Assembly (NCBI GenBank): GCA_007130525.1
Contig: SLSJ01000158.1
Coordinates: forward strand, 1 to 32,220
Origin: Ectothiorhodospiraceae bacterium
Lineage (GTDB): Bacteria; Pseudomonadota; Gammaproteobacteria; Nitrococcales; Aquisalimonadaceae
DNA length: 32,220 bases
Direction of reading: 5' to 3'
The notes under the pieces: generated by a model
Database searches by the model: none
Told to the model about the DNA's origin: nothing
Seen by the model: the letters and a program-made list of their open reading frames with translations, nothing else
Shown here: positions 17,620-27,667 of the stretch, piece after piece
Layout: every line of letters begins with the position of its first letter
Position numbering within the stretch: the stretch's first letter is position 1
Translations under genes and position numbers: made by a program

Positions 17620-18215
17620 TGAATCGCACACGCAGGGCAACAATCGGTCTGGCGCTGCTTCTTGGTGCCGGAATGGTCGGCATGGCCGGTGCCCAGGGCA
17701 TGCACGGCGGCGGTATGCATGGGGGTGGTCATGGAGGGGTGGCCAAGGGCGGCATGATGGAAAACTGCCCAATGATGGGCAGTCAGTCCCGCACCGGCAA
17801 GAGGCATGGAAAGGGCCCCGGGAGCATGCGCGGCGGTGTGATGGATCCAAGACACGGTGAAAAGGAAATGATGCGACGCCTCGATCTTGATGACGATCAG
17901 CGCATGCAGTTCCGGGAACTCCGCAGTGAGCACCGTCGTGAGGAGTTCGCGCGCAAGGCGGACATGATGGATTTGCGCGACGAAATGCAGGAGCTCATGG
18001 CCGGGGACCGCCCGGATCCGGAACGCGTCAGGGAGCTGCATGGACGCATGGCGGATGTGCATGGGGACATGCTGGCTGACCGCATCAGGTTGCGTAACGA
18101 GATGCGGGATCGGCTTACCGACGAGCAGCGTGAGCAGTTGCGGGAGCGACGTCATCGACCGGGCGGAATGATGCATGGCCGCCCCGGCATGCGCGGCGAC
18201 ATGATGCAGCAATAG
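17616..18215 (+). CDS. Spy/CpxP/ZraP-like periplasmic protein, Met/His-rich
   Basis: 199 aa; signal peptide, MHGGGMHGGGHGGVAKGGMMENCPMM, helical LDLDDDQRMQFREL and LTDEQREQLRERR. Confidence 0.8.
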   Translation: MMNRTRRATIGLALLLGAGMVGMAGAQGMHGGGMHGGGHGGVAKGGMMENCPMMGSQSRTGKRHGKGPGSMRGGVMDPRHGEKEMMRRLDLDDDQRMQFRELRSEHRREEFARKADMMDLRDEMQELMAGDRPDPERVRELHGRMADVHGDMLADRIRLRNEMRDRLTDEQREQLRERRHRPGGMMHGRPGMRGDMMQQ

Positions 18216-18256
18216 CTCCGCTGCCATGACTCCCTCGGGCGTGAGCGTGAGAATGG

Positions 18257-18440
18257 CTAGCCCGCATTTCTCACCGCCGTTCGTCACGAGGGCGTCGAGA
18301 TGCCGCTGTGACGGGGGGCACGGACCGGAAGACGGCGAAGGCGTAGCTGACACTACGGCGAGCCGGCTGGAGGGAGTACGCCCCGACACAGCGAGCAGAT
18401 CGGCGTGCGTAGTAGAAGGGCGGTGTGATATGCGGGCTGG
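18257..18440 (+). repeat. Copy 4 of the CTAG element, complete (~184 bp)
   Basis: ctagcccgcatttctcaccgccgttcgtcacgag...gtagtagaagggcggtgtgatatgcgggctgg; close match to copy 3. Confidence 0.93.
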
Positions 18441-18538
18441 GATGTCCCCTGGCGACGCGGAACAGCCCGGCGCGGGTGGGATGCCCGCGTCGGGCAGTCT
18501 TCACGGAGTCCCGGGGAGAACGATCATGAGGAAACCTG

Positions 18539-21013
18539 ATGGCCAGCAATGACGTGCGGTTGACTGTCCCTGGCATGGGAAGCGATCACTGTGCCGGCAT
18601 CATCGCCTCATCACTTCGGCGTCTGGACGGGGTGCTCGACGTGCAGACGAATATTGCAGCGCATCGCGTTCAGGTCACTTACGAGCCCGGCAAGCTGGAC
18701 GATGGGGGTATCCGTCGTGCTGTGGAAAGGGCGGGCTATGACGTCGCGGCCATATCCGGCGGCGGCGTGCAGCGTGTGCAGTTGACGGTGCCCGGCATGG
18801 GCTCCGACCACTGCGCGGGAATCATCCGCAGCACGCTGGAGCGGCTGGACGGTATCGAAGGGATCGAGACCAATATCGCCAACCACCACGTCACGGTAGC
18901 CGTGGCCGCCGGCGGCCCGGATACCGAGGTACTGCGGCAGGCGGTGGAGAAGGCCGGCTACGACGTGGCGACGGTCAGCACGCAGGGAGCAGCGGATGCG
19001 GGCTCCGAAGCGGAGATCGAGGAAGCCTACCTGAGCCAGGCCTGGAAGCGGCTGTGGATCGCGGCCATTCCCACCACGCTGATCATGATCCTGATGATGC
19101 CGCACATGTTCTGGCAGCCCATCCCGGGGTACCTGGCGATCATTGCGGTCCTCGCCTTTCCCGTGGTGTTCCTCTATGGCGGCGCCGCCACGCACAAGGC
19201 CTCCTGGCGGTCGCTGACCAATCGCAACGCCAACATGGATGTGCTGATATCGATGGGCAGTCTGCCGCCCTACCTGATCGGGCTCGTGGGCTTCCTCTAC
19301 CCCATGACCTCGTTCATCGAGATGGCCGCCACCATCATGACTTTCCACCTGCTCGGCCGTTATCTGGAAAACAAGGCCAAGGGACGGGCCTCCCAGGCCA
19401 TTCGCCGGCTACTGACCATGGGGGCGAAGACCGCACGCGTTGAGCGCGACGGCGAGGAAGTGGAAGTGGCGGTGAAGGAACTGCAGCCGGGCGACATCAT
19501 GGTGGTGCGCCCGGGAGACAAGATCCCCACCGATGGCGAAGTGGTGGAGGGCGAAAGCCACCTGGACGAATCCATCGCCACCGGCGAATCCATACCCGTC
19601 TACAAGAGCGCGGGTGACGCTGTCATCGGCGCAACCATCAACAAGGAGGGCAGGCTGCGCGTCAAGGCAACGCGGGTCGGCGGCGATACCTTCCTGTCCC
19701 AGGTCATCCGCCTGGTGGAACAGGCCCAGGGCTCCCGGGTGCCGATCCAGGAGTTCGCCGATCGCATGACAGGCCGTTTCGTGCCACTGGTCATCCTGAT
19801 CGCAATGGCCAGCCTGGTAGCCTGGTTGCTGATCCCGGAGACCCTGCGCCCGATCCTGGACTGGGGCGCCGGTTTCCTGCCATGGGTCAATCCGGAGGCG
19901 GCCGTGCCGGTGCTGGCCATACTCGCTGCGGTCGCCGTGCTGGTCATCGCATGCCCCTGTGCGCTTGGGCTGGCCACACCAACGGCGTTGATGGTGGGTT
20001 CGGGTCTTGGGGCCGAACGCGGCATTCTGATTCGCTCCGGCGAGGCCATCCAGACCTTCAAGGACGTCAAGGTCATGGTCCTGGACAAGACGGGCACCAT
20101 TACCCGCGGTGAGCCGAAACTGACCGAGGTCGTAGTAGCCGCTGATACCGACGAGAACGCTCTGCTCACCCTTGCGGCCTCGGTGGAGAATGCCTCGGAG
20201 CATCCCATTGCCCGCGCCATTGTCGACGGCGCCCGCGAGCGAGGCGTGCAGCCGGGCGAGGTCAGCGAATTTCGCTCCACCGGCGCGCGGGGCGTTTCCG
20301 GCAGGGTGGGCGGCGAAAGCGTGCTGATCGGCAACCGCCGCCTGCTGGAGGAGGAGGGTGTTTCCGGTCTCGGTGCGCTGGACGACGCGCTCCAGGACCT
20401 GGAGATGCAGGGCCGCACCGCGGTCATCGTCGCCTCCGATGGTCAGGCGCGCGGAATCGTGGCCGTCGCCGACACCATCAAGGATGAATCCGTCGGCGCC
20501 ATTCGCGGCATGCATGAACTGGGCTTGTACGTAGTGATGGTCACCGGCGATAACGAGCGCGCCGCGCGCGCTGTTGCCGATGAGGTAGGTATTGACGAGG
20601 TTCAGGCCGGTGTGCTGCCGGAGGGAAAGGTGGATGCCATCCGCGCGCTGCAGGAGCGCTACGGTGATCACGTGGCCATGGTGGGCGACGGCATCAACGA
20701 CGCCCCCGCGCTCAAGCAGGCCAACGTGGGCATTGCCATCGGCGCCGGTGCCGATGTGGCCATCGAGGCGGCGGACGTGACCCTGGTGCGGGGGGAACTG
20801 ACCGGCGTGGTCGAGTCCATGCGGCTTTCCAGGGCCACCTTCCGCAAGATCGTGCAGAACCTGCTCTGGGCCAGCGCCTATAACGTCGCGGCAATCCCCA
20901 TCGCCGCCGTCGGCCTGCTGCACCCGATGATCGGTGTGATCGCCATGACCGTGAGTTCGCTGTCGGTCATAGGCAACTCGATCCTGCTCAAGCGGACCCG
21001 CCTGGCATCCTGA
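18539..21013 (+). CDS. copA: Cu(I)-exporting P1B-type ATPase with two non-canonical HMA domains
   Basis: 824 aa; CPCALGLATP, DKTGTITRGEP, GDGINDAPAL, HP motif SEHPIA, MTVSSLSVIGNS; two HMA-like repeats with GMGSDHC. Confidence 0.95.
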   Translation: MASNDVRLTVPGMGSDHCAGIIASSLRRLDGVLDVQTNIAAHRVQVTYEPGKLDDGGIRRAVERAGYDVAAISGGGVQRVQLTVPGMGSDHCAGIIRSTLERLDGIEGIETNIANHHVTVAVAAGGPDTEVLRQAVEKAGYDVATVSTQGAADAGSEAEIEEAYLSQAWKRLWIAAIPTTLIMILMMPHMFWQPIPGYLAIIAVLAFPVVFLYGGAATHKASWRSLTNRNANMDVLISMGSLPPYLIGLVGFLYPMTSFIEMAATIMTFHLLGRYLENKAKGRASQAIRRLLTMGAKTARVERDGEEVEVAVKELQPGDIMVVRPGDKIPTDGEVVEGESHLDESIATGESIPVYKSAGDAVIGATINKEGRLRVKATRVGGDTFLSQVIRLVEQAQGSRVPIQEFADRMTGRFVPLVILIAMASLVAWLLIPETLRPILDWGAGFLPWVNPEAAVPVLAILAAVAVLVIACPCALGLATPTALMVGSGLGAERGILIRSGEAIQTFKDVKVMVLDKTGTITRGEPKLTEVVVAADTDENALLTLAASVENASEHPIARAIVDGARERGVQPGEVSEFRSTGARGVSGRVGGESVLIGNRRLLEEEGVSGLGALDDALQDLEMQGRTAVIVASDGQARGIVAVADTIKDESVGAIRGMHELGLYVVMVTGDNERAARAVADEVGIDEVQAGVLPEGKVDAIRALQERYGDHVAMVGDGINDAPALKQANVGIAIGAGADVAIEAADVTLVRGELTGVVESMRLSRATFRKIVQNLLWASAYNVAAIPIAAVGLLHPMIGVIAMTVSSLSVIGNSILLKRTRLAS

Positions 21014-21172
21014 GCGTTACCTGCTCCGGCTTCCCTTCCGGGCAGGGGCCGTATATGTGTTCGCGCCGGCGGGCGGGATACGGTCAATGCGGGACGATGG
21101 GTTGGCGATACAGTGCAGCCATGCGCGGACGAGGCGGTCCGGTCACCGGCGGCGCTGCGTCACTCTTGCGGA

Positions 21173-21230
21173 AAAAAGGGGGAAGAAAAAGGCCCAAGGA
21201 GACGCAACGTATCAATCGGCATCTCCTTGG
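21173..21230 (-). terminator. Rho-independent terminator of cus operon 2
   Basis: minus strand: CCAAGGAGATGC-loop-GCGTCTCCTTGG followed by cctttttcttcccccttttttc, downstream of cusF stop. Confidence 0.8.
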
Positions 21231-21252
21231 ACGGAGGCGCGCGGCCGGGTGC

Positions 21253-21618
21253 TCAGTCCAGTGCGCGGATTTCCGTAATCTCGTAGTCCGTTTCCCCCGT
21301 CTGCTCCAGGGTGAAGGCCACCGGGTCGCCGGGTTCGAGCTCACTGGCAAGCTCCGGGTCCCGCAGCGGCAGGTCCATCGTCATGGCCGGCCACCGCAGG
21401 TCCGGGATGGGGTCGTGGCTCAGGGTTACATGCCTGCCATCGGCGTCAATCGCCTCAAGCACCCCCTCGGCTTCCGCGGTGACACGATCAGAGTCGCCAC
21501 CGTGGTGCCGGTCATGAGCCAGCACCGGCACCGCGGCCATGGCCAGGCCGGTTGCCAGGACGAGCGATTTCAAAAGAACTCGAAACAATATGCCTGATGT
21601 CGAATGAAGCGTTTTCAT
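21253..21618 (-). CDS. cusF: CusF-like periplasmic Cu/Ag-binding protein (free-standing)
   Basis: 121 aa with signal peptide; LSHDPIPDLRWPAMTMDL retains the His, Trp, Met, Met set. Confidence 0.9.
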   Translation of the reverse strand: MKTLHSTSGILFRVLLKSLVLATGLAMAAVPVLAHDRHHGGDSDRVTAEAEGVLEAIDADGRHVTLSHDPIPDLRWPAMTMDLPLRDPELASELEPGDPVAFTLEQTGETDYEITEIRALD

Positions 21619-24600
21619 GGTGATACTCCCTGGTTTGCTGTATCGATTTGCTCGTCAGTCGTGGATAGACGGTTGCGCTGCCAGAGCCAGTAGAGGACCG
21701 GGATGAGCAGCAGCGAAACGAGGGGGGCGGTGATCATGCCGCCGATTACCGGGGCCGCGATCCGCTGCATGGCTTCCGAGCCCAGACCGCCGCCGAGCAG
21801 CAACGGCGACAGGCCCAGGACGACCGTGAGCGAGGTCATGGCCTTGGGCCGGACCCGCATCACCGCGCCCTCGATGATCGCCGCCTCCAGCTCCGCCCGT
21901 GTACCGGGCTGCCGTTGCTCGACCGCATTGCGAACATACATGAGCATCACCACGGCGAACTCGGTGGCCAGCCCGATGAGCAGAATGAAGCCGGCGGCCA
22001 CGGCCACGGAGACGTCATAGCCCAGCAAGAAGATCAGCCAGACGCCCCCCACTGCCGCGAAAGGCAGCGCACCCATGAGCATCAGTGCCTCGGCGGAGCT
22101 GCGGAAACACAGGTAGAGCAGCAGGAAGATGAGCACGATTGTTACCGGGACCACGTAGCTCAGCCGCTCCTGTGCCCGCTCCATGTGCTCGTACTGGCCC
22201 GACCAGGTGATGGAATAGCCGGGTAGCAGCTCCACCTGGTCGGTCACGGCCTGCCGCGCTTCCGCCACGTAGGAGCCGAGATCCCGGTCGCGGATGTCCA
22301 CCACCACCCAGCCGTTCAGGCGGGCATTCTCGGTGCGGATCATGGACGGCCCGTCGACAATGTCCACGCGGGCCAGGGATTCCAGCGGCAGGTTGGCGCC
22401 GTTGGGGGTGACCAGCGGCAGTTCGCGAAGCTGCTCGACGGAGTTCCGCCAGTCCTGCGGGTAACGCAGATTGACGGGGTACCGTTCCAGGCCTTCCACG
22501 GTCTCGGTCACGTTCATGCCGCCCACCGCGGTCTGGATGACCGACTGCAGTGCCTCGACGCTGACGCCATGGCGCGCCGCGCGCGCGCGGTTTACTTCCA
22601 CTTCGATGTAGCGGCCCGTCGCGGTGCGGTCGGCATAGGCGGAGGCGGTACCGGGAACCGTTTCCAGCACCTTTTCAACCTGCCGGCCGATGCGCTCGAT
22701 TCCCTCCAGGTCCGGGCCGGCGATCTTGACACCCACCGGCGACCGGATGCCGGTGGCCAACATGTCGATACGGGTCTTGATGGGTGGCACCCAGACGTTG
22801 GCCACGCCGGGAAACCGTACGGTCTCGTCCAGCTCCCGGATGATGTCGGCCTTGGTGATGCCGTCACGCCATTGATCCCGGGGCTTGAACCGGATCACCG
22901 TCTCGAGCATGCCCAGAGGCGCCGGATCGGTGGCGGTTTCGGCCCGGCCCGCCTTGCCGAAAACCCGGTCCACCTCAGGTACGGTCTTGATCAGGCGGTC
23001 AGTCTGCTGCAGAAACTCGCGGACCTTGCCGATGGAGGCACCCGGTTCCAGCGAGGGCATGTACATGAGATCCCCTTCGTCCAGTTCGGGCATGAACTCC
23101 GTTCCCAGCCGTGAACCCGGTACAATCATGCTCGCCGCCAACAGCGCCGCCACGGCGACGGTCGTCCACGGATACCGCAGCAGCGAGCTCAGCACCGGGC
23201 GATAGCCCGCGATCAGGAGGCGGCTGATGGGATGTCCGGCCTCGGGGCGGATGCGGCCGCGCACGAGATAGCCCATCAGCACCGGCACCAGGGTAATGCC
23301 GAGCCCGGCGGCGGCGGCCATGGCGTACGTGCCGGTGAAGGCCAGGGGCTTGAACAGACGCCCTTCCTGGCCTTCAAGGGCGAACAGCGGCAGGAAGCTC
23401 ACCACGATGACGAGCAGGGCGAAGAACAGGGGCCGCCCGGTTTCCTTTGCCGCCATGGAAACCGTGGTCCACCGATCCTCGCCCGGGAGCGCCCGCTCCA
23501 GGCGCTTGTGCAGGTTCTCGACCATTACGATGGCGGCATCCACCATGGCGCCGATGGTGACCGCTATCCCGCCCAGGGACATGATGTTGGCATTGATGCC
23601 CTGCTGCTGCATGATCAGCAGCGCCGCCATGATACCGATCGGCAGACTGACGATTGCGACCAGCGCCGAGCGCAGGTGCAACAGGAACACCAGGGAGACG
23701 GCGGCGATTATCAGGAACTCCTGGACCAGCTTGACGGAAAGATTTCTGACCGACTCCTGAATCAGCACGGAACGGTCGTAGGTTTCCACGAGCTCCACAC
23801 CGTCCGGCAGGCCGCGCTCCAGTTCCGCCAGGCGTTCCTTTACCCGGTTGATGGTGGCCAGCGCGTTCTCGCCGTGGCGCATGACCACGAAGCCGCCCAC
23901 CACCTCGCCCTCGCCGTCGAGTTCGGCGATGCCGCGCCGGGCCTGCGGGCCGATGCGGATCTCGGCCACGTCTTCGAGCAGTACGGGCGTGCCGTCCTCG
24001 CCGCTGCCAACGGGTATGTGGGCGAGGTCGGAAATGCCCGTGAGATAGCCGCGCGAGCGCACCATGTGCTCGGCCTCGGCCATTTCCACCACCGAGCCGC
24101 CCGCTTCCCGGTTGCCGTCCTGAATCGCCTTGCGGATCTGTGCCTGGGTCAGGCCGTAGGCGCGGGCCCGGTTGGGGTCCAGCACCACCTGGTACTGCCG
24201 CACCATGCCGCCGAGAGTGGCGACTTCGGCAACGCCCTCCACCGACTGCAGTTCGAACCGAAGGAACCAGTCCTGCAGGGCGCGCAGCTCCGAGAGGTCG
24301 TGCGCGCCGGTACGGTCAACCAGCGCGTACTGGTAGACCCAGCCAACGCCGGTGGCGTCCGGGCCGAGGGCGGGGCGGGCGCTGTCCGGAAGGTTGGGTG
24401 CCACCTGGCTCAGGTACTCCAGCACCCGGGAGCGAGCCCAGTACGGGTCGGTGCCGTCCTCGAAAAGCACGTACACATAGGAGTCGCCGAACATGGAGAA
24501 GCCGCGCACGTCCGCCGCTCCGGGCACTGCCAGCATGGCCGTCGTCAGGGGGTAGGTGACCTGGTCCTCCACCACCTGGGGCGCCTGTCCGGCGTAGGAG

Positions 24601-24752
24601 GTGTGGATGATGACCTGCACGTCCGACAGATCCGGAATGGCGTCCAGGGGAGTCTGCCGTAACGAGAAGATGCCCCATGCGATGAACACGCCAGTGAGCA
24701 GCAGCACCAGCAGGCGGTTGTCCAGGGACCACTGAATGATTCGCTCGATCAT
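21615..24752 (-). CDS. cusA: HME-RND Cu(I)/Ag(I) efflux pump CusA-like (module 2)
   Basis: 1045 aa; same motifs as module 1 CusA (EGDLMYMP, APLGMLET, TRIDMLATG); ATGA overlap with cusF. Confidence 0.95.
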   Translation of the reverse strand: MIERIIQWSLDNRLLVLLLTGVFIAWGIFSLRQTPLDAIPDLSDVQVIIHTSYAGQAPQVVEDQVTYPLTTAMLAVPGAADVRGFSMFGDSYVYVLFEDGTDPYWARSRVLEYLSQVAPNLPDSARPALGPDATGVGWVYQYALVDRTGAHDLSELRALQDWFLRFELQSVEGVAEVATLGGMVRQYQVVLDPNRARAYGLTQAQIRKAIQDGNREAGGSVVEMAEAEHMVRSRGYLTGISDLAHIPVGSGEDGTPVLLEDVAEIRIGPQARRGIAELDGEGEVVGGFVVMRHGENALATINRVKERLAELERGLPDGVELVETYDRSVLIQESVRNLSVKLVQEFLIIAAVSLVFLLHLRSALVAIVSLPIGIMAALLIMQQQGINANIMSLGGIAVTIGAMVDAAIVMVENLHKRLERALPGEDRWTTVSMAAKETGRPLFFALLVIVVSFLPLFALEGQEGRLFKPLAFTGTYAMAAAAGLGITLVPVLMGYLVRGRIRPEAGHPISRLLIAGYRPVLSSLLRYPWTTVAVAALLAASMIVPGSRLGTEFMPELDEGDLMYMPSLEPGASIGKVREFLQQTDRLIKTVPEVDRVFGKAGRAETATDPAPLGMLETVIRFKPRDQWRDGITKADIIRELDETVRFPGVANVWVPPIKTRIDMLATGIRSPVGVKIAGPDLEGIERIGRQVEKVLETVPGTASAYADRTATGRYIEVEVNRARAARHGVSVEALQSVIQTAVGGMNVTETVEGLERYPVNLRYPQDWRNSVEQLRELPLVTPNGANLPLESLARVDIVDGPSMIRTENARLNGWVVVDIRDRDLGSYVAEARQAVTDQVELLPGYSITWSGQYEHMERAQERLSYVVPVTIVLIFLLLYLCFRSSAEALMLMGALPFAAVGGVWLIFLLGYDVSVAVAAGFILLIGLATEFAVVMLMYVRNAVEQRQPGTRAELEAAIIEGAVMRVRPKAMTSLTVVLGLSPLLLGGGLGSEAMQRIAAPVIGGMITAPLVSLLLIPVLYWLWQRNRLSTTDEQIDTANQGVSP

Positions 24753-24765
24753 GGGATGCCTCCGT

Positions 24766-26241
24766 TCAGTGGTCGTGCCCCAGGGGCTCGATGGCGGTAA
24801 GCTCGAACACGTATTCCTCGCGTTCGCGGATACGGATACGGACGCGGTCGCCCTTCGACAGCCCTTCCAGGCTCACCCCGTCGGCAACGGTGAAGTCCAT
24901 GGTCATCGCCGGCCAGCCCAGCGCCGGAATCGGTTCGTGGTCCAGGTTCACTTCGCGCGCGTCCCGGTCCACGCTGTTGATCCGGCCTTCGGCCTCCACG
25001 TCCTCGTCGCCGTCAACCTGCTCGGTGGATGGATGCTCGCCATTGGCCATGCGCGCCAGTTCCACCGTCACGGAAGACTCGGAATCGATCAGGAACTGAC
25101 CCGAGGTGACGATGAGGTCCCCTTCCTCCAGACCTTCCAGCACTTCCATTCGGTCACCGATCCGTCGTCCCATGCGTACCTCGCGCGCCTGGAAGCGGCC
25201 ATCGCCGAGGGCGGCTATGACCCGATCCTGGTGGCCCGTCCGGATCACCGCCTCGGCGGGAACGTGGGTCACGTCCCCGGTGGCCTCACCCTCGATGTGA
25301 ACATCGGCCCACATACCAGGCTTCAGACGTCCGTCCGGGTTATCGAAACTCAGGCGCGCCCGTATCGTGCGCGTGGGAGACGCCAGGGTGGGGTAGATGT
25401 AACCAACGCGACCGTTGAGCGTTTCACCGGCGCGAAACGGTAGGTGGACCTCCGCCGCCAGGCCTTCCCGGACAGCATCCGACTGGTGTTCGAAAAGGTC
25501 GGCAATGACCCAGATACGCGACAGGTCGGCGATGCTCATCACCTCGGTGCCGGGCTGTACGTACATCCCCTCCGCCACGTTAAGGCTCTGGACAATGCCA
25601 TCCTGGGCGGCCCGTACCGGCACCAGTTGCAGTACCTCGCCGCGTTCTTCCAGCGTGCGGATTGCGCTATCGTCCATGCCCAGCGCGCGCAGGCGTTGCC
25701 GCGCGGGATTCAGGTCGGACCCGCGCCGCATGATCTGCAGCAGCTCCTCCTGCGCATTGACCAGCACCGGCGAGTAAAGCCGGAAGAGTACCTGTCCCGC
25801 CTCTACACGTTCCCCCGTGGTCCGAACCTGAAGGTCCTCGATCCAGCCTTCGGTGCGGAGATGGACATGGGACTGGGTGGCCTCGTCCACTTCCACGAAA
25901 CCGACCGTGCGGATCCCGCGGGCAAGGCTGCCGCGTTCCACCGTTGCCGTGCGAACCCCCATGTTCTGAATCACCGCGGGGGTGATGCGGACAATTTCCG
26001 GGTCGACGTCATCGTTGTCCGCGTCGGCATAGACGGGGATGTAATCCATGCCCATCTCGTCCTTGCGCGGTTCGTCGGACCGGATGGACGGGTTGTGTGG
26101 ATGCTGGTAGTACAGCACCTCGCGCTCCGCGCGCGCGTCGGTGCCGAGGGACAGGGGGATTCCGCCCTGGTAGAGTGCCAGCGCGCCGACGCCGGCACCG
26201 GCACCCACGAGAAGAAGAACGACAGTTGCGAGGGGCGTCAT
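24766..26241 (-). CDS. cusB: CusB-like adaptor with one C-terminal CusF-like domain (module 2)
   Basis: 491 aa; DEMGMDYIPVYAD, adaptor core, C-terminal LDHEPIPALGWPAMTMDF. Confidence 0.93.
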   Translation of the reverse strand: MTPLATVVLLLVGAGAGVGALALYQGGIPLSLGTDARAEREVLYYQHPHNPSIRSDEPRKDEMGMDYIPVYADADNDDVDPEIVRITPAVIQNMGVRTATVERGSLARGIRTVGFVEVDEATQSHVHLRTEGWIEDLQVRTTGERVEAGQVLFRLYSPVLVNAQEELLQIMRRGSDLNPARQRLRALGMDDSAIRTLEERGEVLQLVPVRAAQDGIVQSLNVAEGMYVQPGTEVMSIADLSRIWVIADLFEHQSDAVREGLAAEVHLPFRAGETLNGRVGYIYPTLASPTRTIRARLSFDNPDGRLKPGMWADVHIEGEATGDVTHVPAEAVIRTGHQDRVIAALGDGRFQAREVRMGRRIGDRMEVLEGLEEGDLIVTSGQFLIDSESSVTVELARMANGEHPSTEQVDGDEDVEAEGRINSVDRDAREVNLDHEPIPALGWPAMTMDFTVADGVSLEGLSKGDRVRIRIREREEYVFELTAIEPLGHDH

Positions 26242-27488
26242 GGCTGGTTTTCTCCGAGCAGGTAAAGCAACTGGGCCTGGGCCAGGCGCCGATCCGTGGA
26301 AACGCGGGCGGCGTCAAGGTGTGTATCCAGGTGGGTAATGCGGGCACGCATCAATGCGGTGAATTCGATCATGCCGGCGCGGTATGCCTCTTCCGCCGCT
26401 TCGGCGTTTTCCTCGGCGGCAGCGAGCAGGCGCTCCCGGAAGCGTGCCTCCCGCTCCCGTAGCCGGTACCAGCGGGCCTGGGTCGACGCCAGTCCCTGCT
26501 GCAATGCGCGATGCTGTTCCTCCCGCGCATACTCCGCGGCGTGCCTTTCCCGGCGGCTGGCGGCCACGTCCCGGTCCTGCCGGTTCCGGGTGAACAACGG
26601 CAGATCCAGCATGACCATGGCGGACAATCGGTCCGGGTTATCCTCGCCGGACGCCGTCGCGCGTCCGTAGGTGACTTCGAGGGACCACTCGGGCCGGTAA
26701 CCTTGCCGCGCGAGTTCAATGCTGCGCTGTCCGGCCGTGACCGTCATATCCTCCGCCACCAGTAGCGGGTGAGCGTCAATGGCCTCGCCGTTTGCGGAGG
26801 AAATCTCCGGGATCGCTTCGGGCAGGGGTCTGTCTGCCGCCCGGGGTCCCACCCAGCGGGCCAGGTCCGCCGTGGCGGCGGCGGCTTCCGCGCGGGCCGC
26901 GGAGAGTCGGTCTTCCAGCCGGTCCAGCTCCAGTTCCGCCTGGATAACGTCCTGTCGTGAGACGCGTCCGCTTGCAAACTCCCACTCGGCCACCTCCAGC
27001 AGATCCTGGAAATGCCGGCGATTGTCTTCCAGCACGGCTACCGCCTGACGCCTGTAGTGCAGTTCCAGGTAGGCTGCGCGTACCCCGTTCAGCGTGGCCC
27101 GCTCGGCCGCATCGGCGCGGGCGTGTTCGGCGGCGGCGCGCAGTTCTTCCCTGCTCCGGGAGAGCGCGCGGGTCTGCCCGCGCGGAAAGGCCTGGCGGAC
27201 GCCGACGCGAAGTTGCGTCATGGGGTCTTCATCGAGACGCGGTCGATCTGCAGGGACGTCCATCAACTCGGTGATCAGCATGGGATCCGGGAATGCACCG
27301 GCCGATACGGCCGATTCCTGCCGAGCCGCCGCCAGTTCCTGGTAACGACCTACCGTGGGTTCATCCTGTAAGGCCAGTTGCTCGGCGTCCTCGAGGGTCA
27401 GTACCGGCCCGGCCGCGACCAGAGGCGCAGCCGTCAGCAATGCGGCGGCCAGCAGACCGTGCAGCTTGCCAAAGGTTGGAAACGGCAT
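26238..27488 (-). CDS. cusC: CusC-like outer-membrane efflux protein (module 2)
   Basis: OEP family; start MPFPTFGKLHGLLAAALL at 27488; ATGA overlap with cusB. Confidence 0.9.
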   Translation of the reverse strand: MPFPTFGKLHGLLAAALLTAAPLVAAGPVLTLEDAEQLALQDEPTVGRYQELAAARQESAVSAGAFPDPMLITELMDVPADRPRLDEDPMTQLRVGVRQAFPRGQTRALSRSREELRAAAEHARADAAERATLNGVRAAYLELHYRRQAVAVLEDNRRHFQDLLEVAEWEFASGRVSRQDVIQAELELDRLEDRLSAARAEAAAATADLARWVGPRAADRPLPEAIPEISSANGEAIDAHPLLVAEDMTVTAGQRSIELARQGYRPEWSLEVTYGRATASGEDNPDRLSAMVMLDLPLFTRNRQDRDVAASRRERHAAEYAREEQHRALQQGLASTQARWYRLREREARFRERLLAAAEENAEAAEEAYRAGMIEFTALMRARITHLDTHLDAARVSTDRRLAQAQLLYLLGENQP

Positions 27489-27667
27489 GTGCGTGTTCCT
27501 CGCATGGGGATCGAATGACGATCCCGGTAGACCATGGTGGTCGACCGTGTTCCGCCCCGGCTGCATGCCACGGTGACTGGTGGAATGGGCGGACTATCCG
27601 GAGTGCGTGAAACCATCCGGATGACACGGAAACGACCGACCTCAGGCGGCATCAGGCCGCCGGCCGA

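Noticed and set aside
13435-18440. Repeats as a CRISPR array
   Set aside because: Copies are ~180 bp, kilobases apart, with terminal inverted repeats and no spacers or cas genes
19409-20923. 504-aa minus-strand ORF opposite copA
   Set aside because: His/Gln/Gly-rich antisense shadow of conserved ATPase domains
23232-24662. 476-aa plus-strand ORF opposite cusA2 (and similar ORF 2810..3898 opposite cusA1)
   Set aside because: Antisense shadow of conserved RND genes; the similarity of the two shadows is explained by cusA paralogy
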